Below, one piece after another: positions 1 to 8,431 of a stretch of 64,000 nt of DNA (within the stretch, counting starts at the first letter, position 1; each line of letters begins with the position of its first letter). The position numbers were made by a program, and so were the translations under genes. This DNA is from Streptomyces abyssalis (GTDB taxonomy: Bacteria > Actinomycetota > Actinomycetes > Streptomycetales > Streptomycetaceae): the NCBI RefSeq assembly GCF_001751365.1, contig NZ_LJGT01000038.1, positions 721,540 through 785,539 on the forward strand. The letters run 5' to 3'. The notes below the pieces were generated by a model. That model had not been told where the DNA came from. It saw nothing but the letters and a program-made list of their open reading frames with translations, and did no database searches.

Positions 1-437
1 AGCAGGTCCGTGACGACGCGGCCGCCGCGCGGCCGGAGTTCACCGCCTTCCTCGACGGCTTCCGTCACCGCACCGTGCTCGTACCGCTCGACGACCAGGG
101 CGGCATCTGGTCCGCCGAACTCGGCGGCATTCGCTGGATTCTGGCCTTCTCCGACGTCAAGAGCCTGGCGCGGTTCGCGAAGAAGGGCAGCGACGCCGAG
201 ATCGGCATCCGGCAGCCCGCCACCTCCGAGGAGGAGGGCAAGCAGGGCTGGGAGTACCGGAAGGTGCAGGGCTGGCGACTCCTCGACTCCGTCATACCGG
301 CCGCCGGGCGGCCCTGCGGCGTCGCGCTGGACGCCGGCAGCGCCGGCGGCAAGGTGCTTCCACCGGTCGCGGGCATCGTTCCCGACCGGGCCACGTTGGA
401 CGCGTACGCGACGGGCGTCGCCAACCGGCGTACGTGA
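1..437 (+). CDS. SseB-like protein, 5' end missing
   Basis: The frame is open from the window edge (first full codon at base 3) to a stop at 435-437, so the start lies outside and about 144 residues are visible. The segment VLVPLDDQGGIWSAELGG followed by RWILAFSD resembles the SseB N-terminal domain family, small soluble proteins of unknown biochemical role that are common in actinomycetes. Codon use is typical of the host. The stop codon lies inside a short repeat (429-487). Family assignment is by resemblance; no catalytic motif is known for the family. Confidence 0.6.
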   Translation, partial: QVRDDAAAARPEFTAFLDGFRHRTVLVPLDDQGGIWSAELGGIRWILAFSDVKSLARFAKKGSDAEIGIRQPATSEEEGKQGWEYRKVQGWRLLDSVIPAAGRPCGVALDAGSAGGKVLPPVAGIVPDRATLDAYATGVANRRT

Positions 438-487
438 CTGCGGGCTTCGGCCGTACGTGACCAGGCGGCTTCGGCCGTACGTGACCA
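429..487. repeat. Three spaced copies of a CGTACGTGAC motif
   Basis: CGTACGTGAC occurs at 429, 452 and 476, separated by near-identical spacers containing GGCTTCGGC, giving a 23-24 base period. The first copy carries the stop codon of the SseB-like gene. The 8-base core CGTACGTG is nearly self-complementary. It may be a slippage-made tandem repeat; no function is evident. Confidence 0.6.
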
Positions 488-503
488 GCCGGCGTAGGCC
501 CTG

Positions 504-1280
504 CTACCGGTTCGTACTCCTGCGCACCGGCCCCGCCTCCACGAACCACTCGCGGCCGAGCAGCAGCCCGAACAACGGCACCGGAAGCCGCACGAGCGCC
601 CGCATCGCGGGAGCGATCCGGCCCGTACCCTTCGCGACCTCGCTGCGGTGCGCGGCGAGCGCGGCCTGCTTCTGCCGGGCGTACCGCCGTACGCCGATGA
701 CGTGGGTGATGTCCGTGCGTGAGCTGTAGATCCTGCTCAGCGCCTCGGCGTCGTACCGGACGGGAATCCTCAGCAGCCGCGCCAGCCTCATCAGCCGGCC
801 GAACGCCTCCCGCGGCATGGTCGCCTCCAACACCCTTGGCGTTCCGGCGAGTTCGGCTGCCCGCTTCCCGACGTGGTGCACCTTCACATGGTCCCGGTGG
901 CCGTAACCGCCGTTCGCGTCATAGCTGAGCAGCACATCGGCGTCCTCCTCCCGCAACACCTCCGCCAGCCGTCGGGCGGCCTCCTCGGTGTCCGCCCGTA
1001 CGAACCGGCTCCGGTCGGGCGGATCGGGGTACAGCTCCTTGCCGTGCCCGCTGTCCGCGTACCCGAGATGCACGACCCGCCCGACTCCGAGCACCGCCGC
1101 GCCGGCCCTCAACTCCCCCATCCGCGGCGGCTCCTCGCCGTGCGGGACCTGGCCCATCAGCCCATCGGTGGCCACGACGACCACGACCCGGTGGCCTTGC
1201 GCTGCCGCCTGCGCGAGGGTCCCGCCGGTGAGCAGGACTTCGTCATCGGGGTGGGCGTGGAAGGCGACGAGGGTGGGCAT
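504..1280 (-). CDS. PIG-L family deacetylase (LmbE-like)
   Basis: A 258-residue protein with the zinc-binding AHPDDE motif at residues 9-14 and a downstream HRDH motif near 128-131, the signature of the PIG-L/LmbE deacetylases. Members remove acetyl groups from N-acetylglucosaminyl substrates, for example in mycothiol or glycolipid synthesis; the substrate here cannot be told. The ATG at 1280 is preferred over an in-frame start at 1319 because the conserved strand begins directly with MPTLVAFHAHPDDE. It is transcribed away from the helicase gene, with a shared intergenic region at 1281-1462. Confidence 0.85.
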   Translation of the reverse strand: MPTLVAFHAHPDDEVLLTGGTLAQAAAQGHRVVVVVATDGLMGQVPHGEEPPRMGELRAGAAVLGVGRVVHLGYADSGHGKELYPDPPDRSRFVRADTEEAARRLAEVLREEDADVLLSYDANGGYGHRDHVKVHHVGKRAAELAGTPRVLEATMPREAFGRLMRLARLLRIPVRYDAEALSRIYSSRTDITHVIGVRRYARQKQAALAAHRSEVAKGTGRIAPAMRALVRLPVPLFGLLLGREWFVEAGPVRRSTNR

Positions 1281-1462
1281 GGGGGCATCATTCCGTCGCA
1301 GGCAACCCCAAACCACCACCCCGACGAACCCTCTTAGCTCATTGTCCCTGTGAGAATCTCAAACCTCTTGTATGAACGACTAGTTGATCTCCCCTCACAT
1401 GTCAGCGGTGGATGCTAGACAGGGGAACTTCCATTCGCAGTACTCATCTAGGAGAGGTTCCC

Positions 1463-4400
1463 TTGGTTGACCCACTCAATGAGTCGTGGGCCGCTGCTGG
1501 CATCTATGAGCAACTCGTGACCGGGGAGTTGCAACACCACATAGATGAGCTACGCGATGGCGGTTGGAACGTCATAGACGAAGCTGTGGCCACGGAGTTA
1601 GCGCCGCACGCACTCGCCCGTCATGTGGGCTCCATGGTGGAACAGGCGCTCACAGGACTCACGACGGTGGAGCAGGTGCTGGCCGCCAACATGATTCTCA
1701 AGGCCCTCGGCAGCCAGATTCAGCACCCCGACGCAGACCTCCTTCACATCACCGAAGGTCCACGGCAGCTTCTTGCGCTCAGCGAGCCTCAGGAAGCGCC
1801 TGATCGCTACAGGACCCGCCCCAGTACCCCGTTGTCGGAATCCGCGCTCTTCACCAATGCACCAGAAGAGCCGAGCCTCGGCAGTGAGTTGGAACTAGAG
1901 ATCGCCAGCGCCGACCGCATCGATCTCCTCTGTGCCTTCGTGAAGTGGCGTGGCCTGCGTGTCCTCGAAGATCCTCTCAAGGAAGCGAAGGATCGCGGTG
2001 TACCGGTTCGCGTCATCACTACGACCTACATGGGCGCGACGGAAAAAACCGCATTGGATCGCCTCGTTCGCGAGTTCGACGCAGAAGTGAAAATCAACTA
2101 TGAGGTGCGATCCACGCGCTTGCACGCCAAAGCTTGGATGTTCCGTCGAAACTCAGGTTATGACACCGCCTATGTCGGTAGTTCCAATCTCTCCAAGAGC
2201 GCTCTACTGGAGGGTTTGGAGTGGAACGTCAGAGCATCGTCTGTGGCAACTCCCTCTGTAATGAGCAAGTTCGAGGCAACCTTTGATGTGTACTGGGGTG
2301 ACGCATCATTCGAAGAGTACGATCCCGATCGTGACGGTGAGCGGCTTGCCGAGGCACTAAAGCAGGCAGGCCGCGCTGTGACGACTGGAGCCCAGGCTCT
2401 CAGTCTCCCTGGTCGTGAAGTGCGCCCCTTCCCCCACCAGAAGGACATGCTGGATCGTCTCACGATCGAGCGAGAAGTACATGGCACGCATCGGAACTTG
2501 CTCGTGGCTGCCACAGGCACCGGAAAAACAGTCATGGCTGCACTCGACTACAAGTCCTTGCGCGAGAAGCATGGTCGAAATCTCCGCCTTCTCTTCATCG
2601 CTCATCGTAGAGAGATCCTCGACCAGGCATTGCGCACGTATCGAAAGGTGCTGTCTGATAGCAGGTTCGGCGAGCTACTCGTCGGCGGTGCGACACCCGA
2701 GAAGAATGAACACGTATTTGCCAGCATTCAGACACTTCAATCCGGTTCCTTGGGTGACAAGTTCACGGCAGACCACTTCGATGTCATAGTCATCGACGAA
2801 TTTCATCACAGCGCCGCGGAGACGTACAAACAAGTCATCGAGTTCTTTCACCCAAAGGAAGAGTTTCTCGGCCTCACGGCAACCCCAGAGCGGGGCGACG
2901 GCAATCACGTACACAACATGTACTTCAAGGGGCGCATCGCAGCAGAGATGCGACTCTGGGAGGCCCTCGAAAACCAACTTCTCAGCCCTTTCCACTACTT
3001 CGGAATTGCCGACGATACCGACTACACAAGTGTCGAGTGGAAGCGTGGCGGTGGCTACGACATTGCCCAACTAAGCGACCTTCTCACAGAAAATGACCCC
3101 AGGGCAGAGCTCATCCTCAGCTCGCTTGGGGACAAGGTCACCGACTTCGACTCGATGCGTGCATTGGGCTTCTGCGTGACTGTCAAACACGCGAACTATA
3201 TGGCCCAGTATTTCCACGACCGAGGGATACGTGCCGTGGCACTGGATGGCACCTGGTCGAAAGAGGCCAGGGACCACGCGCTGGAAGAGTTCAAGGCTGG
3301 CAGGCTTCAAGTCCTCTTCTCCGTCGACCTCTTCAATGAGGGACTGGATATCCCCGACGTCGACACTCTCCTGCTACTCAGGCCTACTTCAAGCCCAACT
3401 GTCTTCCTGCAGCAGTTCGGACGCGGGCTACGTCGTACAGCAAACAAGCCTGTATTGACCGTCCTCGACTTCATCGGTCAACACCGACGAGAATACCATT
3501 TTGAACCCCAGTACAAGTCCTTGACCGGACTCACTCGGAAGCGACTGCTCGCCAGTGCAGAGGCGGGATTCCCCAACCTTCCGGCCGGCTGCCGACTGAT
3601 TCTCGACAAGAAGTCAAAGGAACGAGTAGTAGAAAACATTCGATCCCAGATAGACGTCAACGTCAAGCGCCTTGCCGAGGAGGTCCGGGAGGTGGGCACG
3701 CTCGAACTCGCAGAATATTTGCAAGAGACCGGGCGGGACCTCAAGGAGCTGTACCGTGGGAAGGAGTCCTCGTGGACCACGCTTCTTCGGCGGGCAGACT
3801 TGTTGCCCTCGCCTGCGCCGCAGGGCGAGGGGGAACTCCTCAAGCGCGTGTTCGCCTTCCTGCACGTAGATGATTCATTCCGCGTGCATGCATATCAGCG
3901 AGTACTCGAAGACGATGCCACGCCCTACGATGAGTTGAGTGATTCGGACCAGGCGTTCGCTCGCATGCTCTTCTTCTCCTTGTGGCCTGGGGGCGGCGGC
4001 TTTTCCAGCTACGAGGAAGGGTTGTCAACGCTGAGGGAGCAGACCCACTTTCGCCATGAAGTAAGGCAAGTTCTGAAGTACAATCTGGAACACACCGAGA
4101 CGCTTCCGATACGCGATGACCGACTTCCAGAGACGCTCCTAGTGCACTGTGCATACAGCCGCGAGGAGTACCTACCCGCCCTGGGCGAGGCTGAGTTGGG
4201 TGGCGCCCTTCCGAACAACTTCCGCGAGGGGGCAAAATGGTGCAAGGCAGAGAAGACGGATGCACTGTTTGTGACGCTCGAGAAGGAGGAGAAAGACTTC
4301 TCTCCAGAGACCCGGTACCAGGACTACGCAATGGGCCCGGATCTTTTCCACTGGGAGTCCCAGAACGCCACGTCGCCCACGTCTGAGGTAGGGAAGAGGT

Positions 4401-4609
4401 ACCAGAACCATCAGACGCGGGGATCGCAAGTCCTGCTCTTCGTACGTCGGTACAAGACAACTGACATTGGAAGGCCGCACCCGTCGACCCTTCTCGGTCC
4501 AGTTGAATACGTGAGCCACAAGGGAAGCAAACCAATGGCCATAGTTTGGAAGCTCAACCACGAACTTCCGGCTGATGTCTTGACCTACTCTTCCATCACT
4601 CACACGTAG
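1463..4609 (+). CDS. PLD-nuclease / SF2 helicase / DUF3427 protein
   Basis: A very large single-chain DNA-processing protein. Residue numbers here count from an in-frame ATG at 1412. The N-terminal third has a phospholipase-D/HKD-type nuclease motif (HAK at 238-240, then GSSNLSKS). A superfamily 2 helicase follows: Walker A ATGTGKT near 367-373, DEFHH box at 462-466, GLTATPER, and motif VI QQFGRGLRR at 667-675. The remaining 390 residues correspond to DUF3427. The TTG at 1463 has a clear ribosome site GGAGAGG at 1451-1457 five bases upstream, so it is preferred to the ATG at 1412, which lacks one. Base composition and codon use are visibly less GC-rich than both neighbours, suggesting acquisition. 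Related proteins occur in genome-defence regions; a defence role is inference. Confidence 0.85.
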   Translation: MVDPLNESWAAAGIYEQLVTGELQHHIDELRDGGWNVIDEAVATELAPHALARHVGSMVEQALTGLTTVEQVLAANMILKALGSQIQHPDADLLHITEGPRQLLALSEPQEAPDRYRTRPSTPLSESALFTNAPEEPSLGSELELEIASADRIDLLCAFVKWRGLRVLEDPLKEAKDRGVPVRVITTTYMGATEKTALDRLVREFDAEVKINYEVRSTRLHAKAWMFRRNSGYDTAYVGSSNLSKSALLEGLEWNVRASSVATPSVMSKFEATFDVYWGDASFEEYDPDRDGERLAEALKQAGRAVTTGAQALSLPGREVRPFPHQKDMLDRLTIEREVHGTHRNLLVAATGTGKTVMAALDYKSLREKHGRNLRLLFIAHRREILDQALRTYRKVLSDSRFGELLVGGATPEKNEHVFASIQTLQSGSLGDKFTADHFDVIVIDEFHHSAAETYKQVIEFFHPKEEFLGLTATPERGDGNHVHNMYFKGRIAAEMRLWEALENQLLSPFHYFGIADDTDYTSVEWKRGGGYDIAQLSDLLTENDPRAELILSSLGDKVTDFDSMRALGFCVTVKHANYMAQYFHDRGIRAVALDGTWSKEARDHALEEFKAGRLQVLFSVDLFNEGLDIPDVDTLLLLRPTSSPTVFLQQFGRGLRRTANKPVLTVLDFIGQHRREYHFEPQYKSLTGLTRKRLLASAEAGFPNLPAGCRLILDKKSKERVVENIRSQIDVNVKRLAEEVREVGTLELAEYLQETGRDLKELYRGKESSWTTLLRRADLLPSPAPQGEGELLKRVFAFLHVDDSFRVHAYQRVLEDDATPYDELSDSDQAFARMLFFSLWPGGGGFSSYEEGLSTLREQTHFRHEVRQVLKYNLEHTETLPIRDDRLPETLLVHCAYSREEYLPALGEAELGGALPNNFREGAKWCKAEKTDALFVTLEKEEKDFSPETRYQDYAMGPDLFHWESQNATSPTSEVGKRYQNHQTRGSQVLLFVRRYKTTDIGRPHPSTLLGPVEYVSHKGSKPMAIVWKLNHELPADVLTYSSITHT

Positions 4610-4624
4610 GCATGCCGACGGCAG

Positions 4625-5044
4625 TTACTGAGCTGCTGAGTGCGTGAGTGTCTCCATAACCGCACGTACAGCCGGTCGGTCTTGCTCCAGCCAGTCGACA
4701 TCAAAGGCCTCATCAGGGGCGAGCCAACGCAACTCATCGTGATCTTGGAGCGGTTGAGGCTCGCCCTTGAGGAGACGTGCCTGCCAAACGTGCAGTACAA
4801 GGTTCTGGTTCAAAGGCCACGCACCCGGTACCCGTGCAAGGGCCTCGATTTCGATGCCCAGTTCCTCGCGTAGCTCGCGCACGAGTGCCTGATCCGGGGT
4901 CTCACCTGGCTCGACCTTGCCGCCAGGTAGCTCCCAACGTCCCGCCAGTGCAGGAGGAGCTGTGCGCCGTGCGGCGAGTAGCCGCCCTTGGTCGCAAATC
5001 GCGCCTCCGACCACCACGCGCGGGGAGTTCGCCTGATCCGTCAT
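4625..5044 (-). CDS. NUDIX hydrolase (MutT-like)
   Basis: A 139-residue protein with a complete Nudix box at about residues 41-63 (GGKVEPGETP through REELG), the Mg-binding motif that hydrolyses nucleoside-diphosphate-linked compounds. Short length and the WELPGGK context match the MutT/8-oxo-dGTP diphosphatase-like branch, which cleans oxidised nucleotides. An upstream in-frame ATG at 5089 exists, but the conserved domain starts with the ATG at 5044. It converges on the PLD-helicase gene, whose stop is only 15 bases from its own. Substrate is not determinable from sequence. Confidence 0.85.
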   Translation of the reverse strand: MTDQANSPRVVVGGAICDQGRLLAARRTAPPALAGRWELPGGKVEPGETPDQALVRELREELGIEIEALARVPGAWPLNQNLVLHVWQARLLKGEPQPLQDHDELRWLAPDEAFDVDWLEQDRPAVRAVMETLTHSAAQ

Positions 5045-5054
5045 GGACGGAAGC

Positions 5055-5516
5055 CTACTTCCCGAAGGGAGGCTCAAGTCGTAGCTCACACCACACCGTC
5101 TTGCTGTGCCGCCCCCGGTCCACTCCCCACCTATGCGTCAGCGCATCCAGCAAGGCGAGCCCCCGGCCCGACTCCGCGTCGTCGTCGGCACGTTGGAGAG
5201 CGGGCATCGCGTCCGGGACCGGATCGGTGAGGGAGAGGCGGGGGTTGGGGCCTGCCATTGAGGCGTGGAGGGTGACCGGGGTGCCCGGGCCGATGTGGGT
5301 GATGGCGTTCGTGAGGAGTTCGCTGACGCAGAGCTGGGCGGTGCCGGCGAGTTCGGGGAGGTCCCAGAGCTCGAAGTAGGCGCCGATCCGGTGGCGTACG
5401 GGCGAGAGGGCTTCCGGCTCGGCCAGGAGCGGGATCGTCAGGGTGACGCAGCAACGGCGGGACAGGTGGAGGCGCGCCGGTTCCCCGAGGGACGGAGTGG
5501 GGTCAGTGCCGGTCAT
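5055..5516 (-). CDS. ATP-binding protein, anti-sigma-factor-kinase-like (HATPase_c)
   Basis: A 153-residue single-domain GHKL ATPase. The N-box reads SELLTNAITH (about 65-74) and the G-box GRGLALL (about 117-123), as in SpoIIAB/RsbW-like regulatory kinases that are abundant in Streptomyces. The ATG at 5516 lies inside the end of the upstream small gene (14-base overlap), so translation is probably coupled. The genes sit opposite an XRE/DUF397 unit, an arrangement seen repeatedly in Streptomyces; partner sigma or anti-sigma-antagonist proteins are not in this window. Confidence 0.8.
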   Translation of the reverse strand: MTGTDPTPSLGEPARLHLSRRCCVTLTIPLLAEPEALSPVRHRIGAYFELWDLPELAGTAQLCVSELLTNAITHIGPGTPVTLHASMAGPNPRLSLTDPVPDAMPALQRADDDAESGRGLALLDALTHRWGVDRGRHSKTVWCELRLEPPFGK

Positions 5517-5739
5517 CGGTGGGCCCCGTCCGCCGGGCTTCCTGGAGTACGGCGACGAGCCTGCGTGCCGTGTCGAGGCGGCAGTTGCCCAGCGAGACGA
5601 GCGGGTACGGGGCTTCGCTCGCGTACGTGGTCAAGTCGACGCCCAGGGATGGGAGTTTGATGCCGTGGTCTGCGAGAACGGCTCGAAGCTCGTCCGCGCA
5701 CTCCCGGACGGATTCCCGGATCTGCTCCGGTGTCTGCAT
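5503..5739 (-). CDS. Small hypothetical protein paired with the ATP-binding protein
   Basis: A 78-residue acidic protein beginning MQTPEQIRESVRECADELR, with no recognised domain. It overlaps the following ATP-binding gene by 14 bases and is divergent from the XRE gene starting at 5855. The amphipathic N-terminal helix and LDTARRLVAVLQEAR segment suggest a small helical protein. Similar short genes commonly accompany ATP-binding/XRE/DUF397 sets in Streptomyces, which supports it as real although its function is unknown. Confidence 0.65.
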   Translation of the reverse strand: MQTPEQIRESVRECADELRAVLADHGIKLPSLGVDLTTYASEAPYPLVSLGNCRLDTARRLVAVLQEARRTGPTDDRH

Positions 5740-5854
5740 GTCGCGCCTTCCGTGCTCTGTGTGACGTATTGCTCACAGCGTGGAGCCGGGACGCGTAACG
5801 TGACAGGGGTTCAGGTTCTGCGGTGAACCGTGCTGAATCCGGAGGTCATCGACC

Positions 5855-6703
5855 ATGCCACCACGTAAGGACGTCGACGCGGCGGCGAGTGTGCCCGCGT
5901 TCTACGGGGCCGAGTTGCGCTGGAAGCGGGAGAACGCCGGGCTGACGCTCCAGGAGTTGGCGGAGGGCTGCTTCTACAGCGTGGCGTTCCTGAGCCAGAT
6001 CGAGATGGGTGAGCGTCGTATGCCCCTCGATTTCGCGCGTCACGCCGATCAACTCCTCGACACCGACGGCTTCTTCGAGCGCCGCTGCGAGGACGCGAGG
6101 AAGGCCCGGAGGGCCGGTCACGCCGAATACTTCGCGGATGTGGTGGAGCAAGAGAAGAAGGCGCAGTTCATCGGAGAGTGGGCTCCGACACTGCTCCCTG
6201 GGCTGTTGCAGACGGAGGCCTATGCTCGGGCCGTCGTTCGCGCCACCCACCCACTGGAACTCGCTGAGGACGTCGACGCCAAGGTCAGCGCCCGACTCAG
6301 TCGAGCAAGTGTTTTCGAGGACCCAAGGACTCCGGAGCTGTGGGTAGTTCTGCACGAATCGCTGCTGCGACAGCCAATCATGGGTTCGCAGGACATGGCC
6401 GTGCAGCTCAACCACGTTGCCGAGCTGGCGCGACGCAACCGGATCATTACGCAAGTTCTGCCGTTGAACGCCGGGGCACACCCTTTCATGATCGGCACAG
6501 CCACGCTTATGTCGTTTGCCGAAGCGCCGCCACTGACGTACACAGAGTCTCTGCACAGCGGTGAACTCATCGATGATCCAGCACTCGTGAGGCAGTACAT
6601 GGCGTCGTACGATCTGCTCAGGGCCGCCGCAATGGCGCCTCGGGCGTCCCTGGCCATGATCGAGTCAGCGGCAGAGGACTACAGAAATGACGACGAACAC
6701 TGA
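5855..6703 (+). CDS. XRE-family HTH regulator with DUF5753 (Scr1-like) C-terminus
   Basis: A 282-residue protein with an N-terminal Cro/CI-type helix-turn-helix at about residues 13-70 (LRWKRENAGLTLQELAEGC, then VAFLSQIEMGERR) and a long C-terminal region matching the DUF5753 sensor-like domain of Streptomyces regulators. Such regulators act with small DUF397 partner proteins encoded just downstream, as here: the first DUF397 gene starts inside its final codons. The partner relationship is known for the family; the signal and target genes are unknown. Confidence 0.85.
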   Translation: MPPRKDVDAAASVPAFYGAELRWKRENAGLTLQELAEGCFYSVAFLSQIEMGERRMPLDFARHADQLLDTDGFFERRCEDARKARRAGHAEYFADVVEQEKKAQFIGEWAPTLLPGLLQTEAYARAVVRATHPLELAEDVDAKVSARLSRASVFEDPRTPELWVVLHESLLRQPIMGSQDMAVQLNHVAELARRNRIITQVLPLNAGAHPFMIGTATLMSFAEAPPLTYTESLHSGELIDDPALVRQYMASYDLLRAAAMAPRASLAMIESAAEDYRNDDEH

Positions 6704-6899
6704 TCTGAGCTGCGCCCGTTGGCGCAAGAGCACCTACAGCAACGGCAGTGGCGGAAACTGCGTGGAAGTCGCCGACAACATCCCCAGCGAAGTACCGGTG
6801 CGTGACAGCAAATGGGCGGACGGTCCCGTGCTTCTGTTCTCAGCCTGCGACTGGGGCGAGTTCGTCTCCGCCGTCAAGGTCGGACGCTTCTCCGTCTGA
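6687..6899 (+). CDS. DUF397 protein, first of two
   Basis: A 70-residue protein carrying the family pattern W-R-K-S-T-Y-S-N-G near the N-terminus, then GNCVEVAD and VRDSK, ending in a hydrophobic-aromatic strand. Its ATG overlaps the XRE gene by 17 bases, which indicates translational coupling. DUF397 proteins are thought to bind or antagonise the neighbouring XRE regulator. The second copy directly downstream shares about half its residues, implying tandem duplication followed by divergence. Confidence 0.85.
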   Translation: MTTNTDLSCARWRKSTYSNGSGGNCVEVADNIPSEVPVRDSKWADGPVLLFSACDWGEFVSAVKVGRFSV

Positions 6900-6923
6900 A
6901 CTCCTCAGAGGGGAACAATCCAG

Positions 6924-7136
6924 ATGATGACCTGCAACGACCTGAGCGGTGCCGAGTGGCACAAGAGCAGCTACAGCAACGGCGATGGCGGCAATTGCGT
7001 CGAGGTCGCCTGCGGTCTGCCCGGCCTCATGCCCGTGCGGGACAGCAAGCGTGCCGGCGGCGACGGAGCCGTGATCGTCTTCCCCGCCGGCGGCTGGTAC
7101 GCGTTCGTGGACGCCGTGAAGCGCGGACAGATCTGA
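6924..7136 (+). CDS. DUF397 protein, second of two
   Basis: A 70-residue paralogue of the preceding gene, with WHKSSYSNGDGGNCVEVA and VRDSKRAGG matching position for position. It lies 24 bases downstream, with a GAGGGGAA ribosome site in the gap. The C-terminal strand FPAGGWYAFVDAVKRG is the conserved DUF397 end. Two DUF397 genes behind one XRE regulator suggests competing partners or a subfunctionalised pair; that is inference. Confidence 0.85.
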   Translation: MMTCNDLSGAEWHKSSYSNGDGGNCVEVACGLPGLMPVRDSKRAGGDGAVIVFPAGGWYAFVDAVKRGQI

Positions 7137-7176
7137 CCTGAGAAGACGGAAGACGGAAGGGACAGGCCGAGGACTC

Positions 7177-7599
7177 GTGGACGAGGAACTGCTCGCGCTG
7201 CTCGCCGGGCACAAGCTGGGCGTGCTGGTGACGCTGAAGCGGGACGGGCGGCCCCAGCTGTCGAACGTCAACTACACCTACGACTCGGCCCGTCGGCTCA
7301 TCCGGATCTCCGTCACCGCCGACCGCGCCAAGACGCGCAATCTGCTGCGCGATCCGCGCGCCAGCTTCCACGTACGGAGCGAGGACGGCTGGGCCTGGAC
7401 CGTGGCCGAGGGCGACGCGGAGCTGACGCCGGTCGCCGCCGACCCGCAGGATGAGACGGTCGAGGAGCTGATCGACGTCTTCCGCGCGATCCAGGGTGAG
7501 CATCCCGACTGGGACGAGTACCGGGCGGCGATGGTGGCCGACCGGCGCCTGGTCGTGCGGCTCGGGGTGCAGCACGCGTACGGGCAGCCGCAGCGCTGA
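7177..7599 (+). CDS. PPOX-class F420-dependent oxidoreductase
   Basis: A 140-residue flavin-fold protein. The opening LLAGHKLGVLVTLKRDGRPQLSNVNYTYD and the strand IRISVTADRAKTRNLLRDPRASFHV-like middle part match the split-barrel pyridoxamine-5'-phosphate-oxidase-like family that uses deazaflavin F420 in actinomycetes. A GTG start at 7177 is used; GGAAGG lies some way upstream. Its reaction (ketone, quinone or dye reduction) cannot be assigned from sequence alone. It stands alone downstream of the DUF397 genes. Confidence 0.75.
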   Translation: MDEELLALLAGHKLGVLVTLKRDGRPQLSNVNYTYDSARRLIRISVTADRAKTRNLLRDPRASFHVRSEDGWAWTVAEGDAELTPVAADPQDETVEELIDVFRAIQGEHPDWDEYRAAMVADRRLVVRLGVQHAYGQPQR

Positions 7600-7690
7600 G
7601 CGTCCGAGCACCAGGACCGTCACGACCACCAGGAACACAGACGCGCACGAGGCCTGTGCTTCTATTCAAACTTGATTAGAGTGCTGGTGC

Positions 7691-8410
7691 ATGAGCGAGA
7701 AGACCATTCCCATCCTGCCGTGCCAGTTCATCCAGCCCGTCCTGGACTTCTACACGGCCCTCGGGTTCGAGGTGACCTTCCAGCAGAAGAGCCCGAACCC
7801 GTTCGCGGTCGTGGAACGAGGCGGCATCGAGCTCCAGTTCTTCGGCATGAAGAAGTACGAGCCCACAGAGTCCTTCAGCACCTGCTACGTACTCACCGAC
7901 GACGTGGACACGCTGTACGAGGAGTTCCGCGCCGGGCTCAAGGCCGCGTACGGGAGGATCCCGACCCGGGGGCTGCCGCGCATAGGACCGCTGAAGGACA
8001 TGTCTTACGGCGTGCGGCAGTTCCTCATGTCGGACCCGGGCGGCAACTGCATCCGCATCGGGAAGAAGACGAGCCAGGACCAGCACCACCGGCCCGCGCC
8101 CAAGGAGACCTTCGCCCGCGCTCTGCACAACGCGGCGCTCTTCGCGGACTCGCACGAGGACCCGCTGGGCGCGGCGAAGATCATCGACAGGGTCCTGCGG
8201 CTGGAGGACGAGCCCACGCGTGTGCAGCTGTTGCGTCTGCTAGTGCTGCGCGCGGACGTCGCGGGACGGCTCGGGGACGACGAACGGGCGGTCGCCCCTG
8301 CTGGAAGAGGCCGCCGCGGTCCAACTCCCGGACGGGGAACGGGAGTCCGTCCGGGACGACCTGGCGCGGCTCGCGGAGCTGCGCGGCTCGTTTTTCTGAC
8401 CGGCGGGTGA
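7691..8410 (+). CDS. VOC/glyoxalase-fold protein with helical tail, apparent frameshift
   Basis: The first ~130 residues are a vicinal-oxygen-chelate domain of the bleomycin-resistance type (FYTALGFEVTF, GIELQFFG, MSDPGGNCIRIGKK). A helical TPR-like tail follows (FARALHNAALFADS through LRLLVLRADVAGRLGDDERAVA). After codon 8294 the frame turns into a Gly/Arg/Pro-rich string. Removing one base from the C4 run at 8295-8298 restores LLEEAAAVQLPDGERESVRD and a natural stop at 8397-8399. The final ~38 residues of the annotated frame are therefore probably not the native end. Function: likely metal-dependent isomerase/lyase fold or drug-binding protein; no substrate evident. Confidence 0.7.
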   Translation: MSEKTIPILPCQFIQPVLDFYTALGFEVTFQQKSPNPFAVVERGGIELQFFGMKKYEPTESFSTCYVLTDDVDTLYEEFRAGLKAAYGRIPTRGLPRIGPLKDMSYGVRQFLMSDPGGNCIRIGKKTSQDQHHRPAPKETFARALHNAALFADSHEDPLGAAKIIDRVLRLEDEPTRVQLLRLLVLRADVAGRLGDDERAVAPAGRGRRGPTPGRGTGVRPGRPGAARGAARLVFLTGG

Positions 8411-8431
8411 GGTGACTACTAGGCTGCGGCG

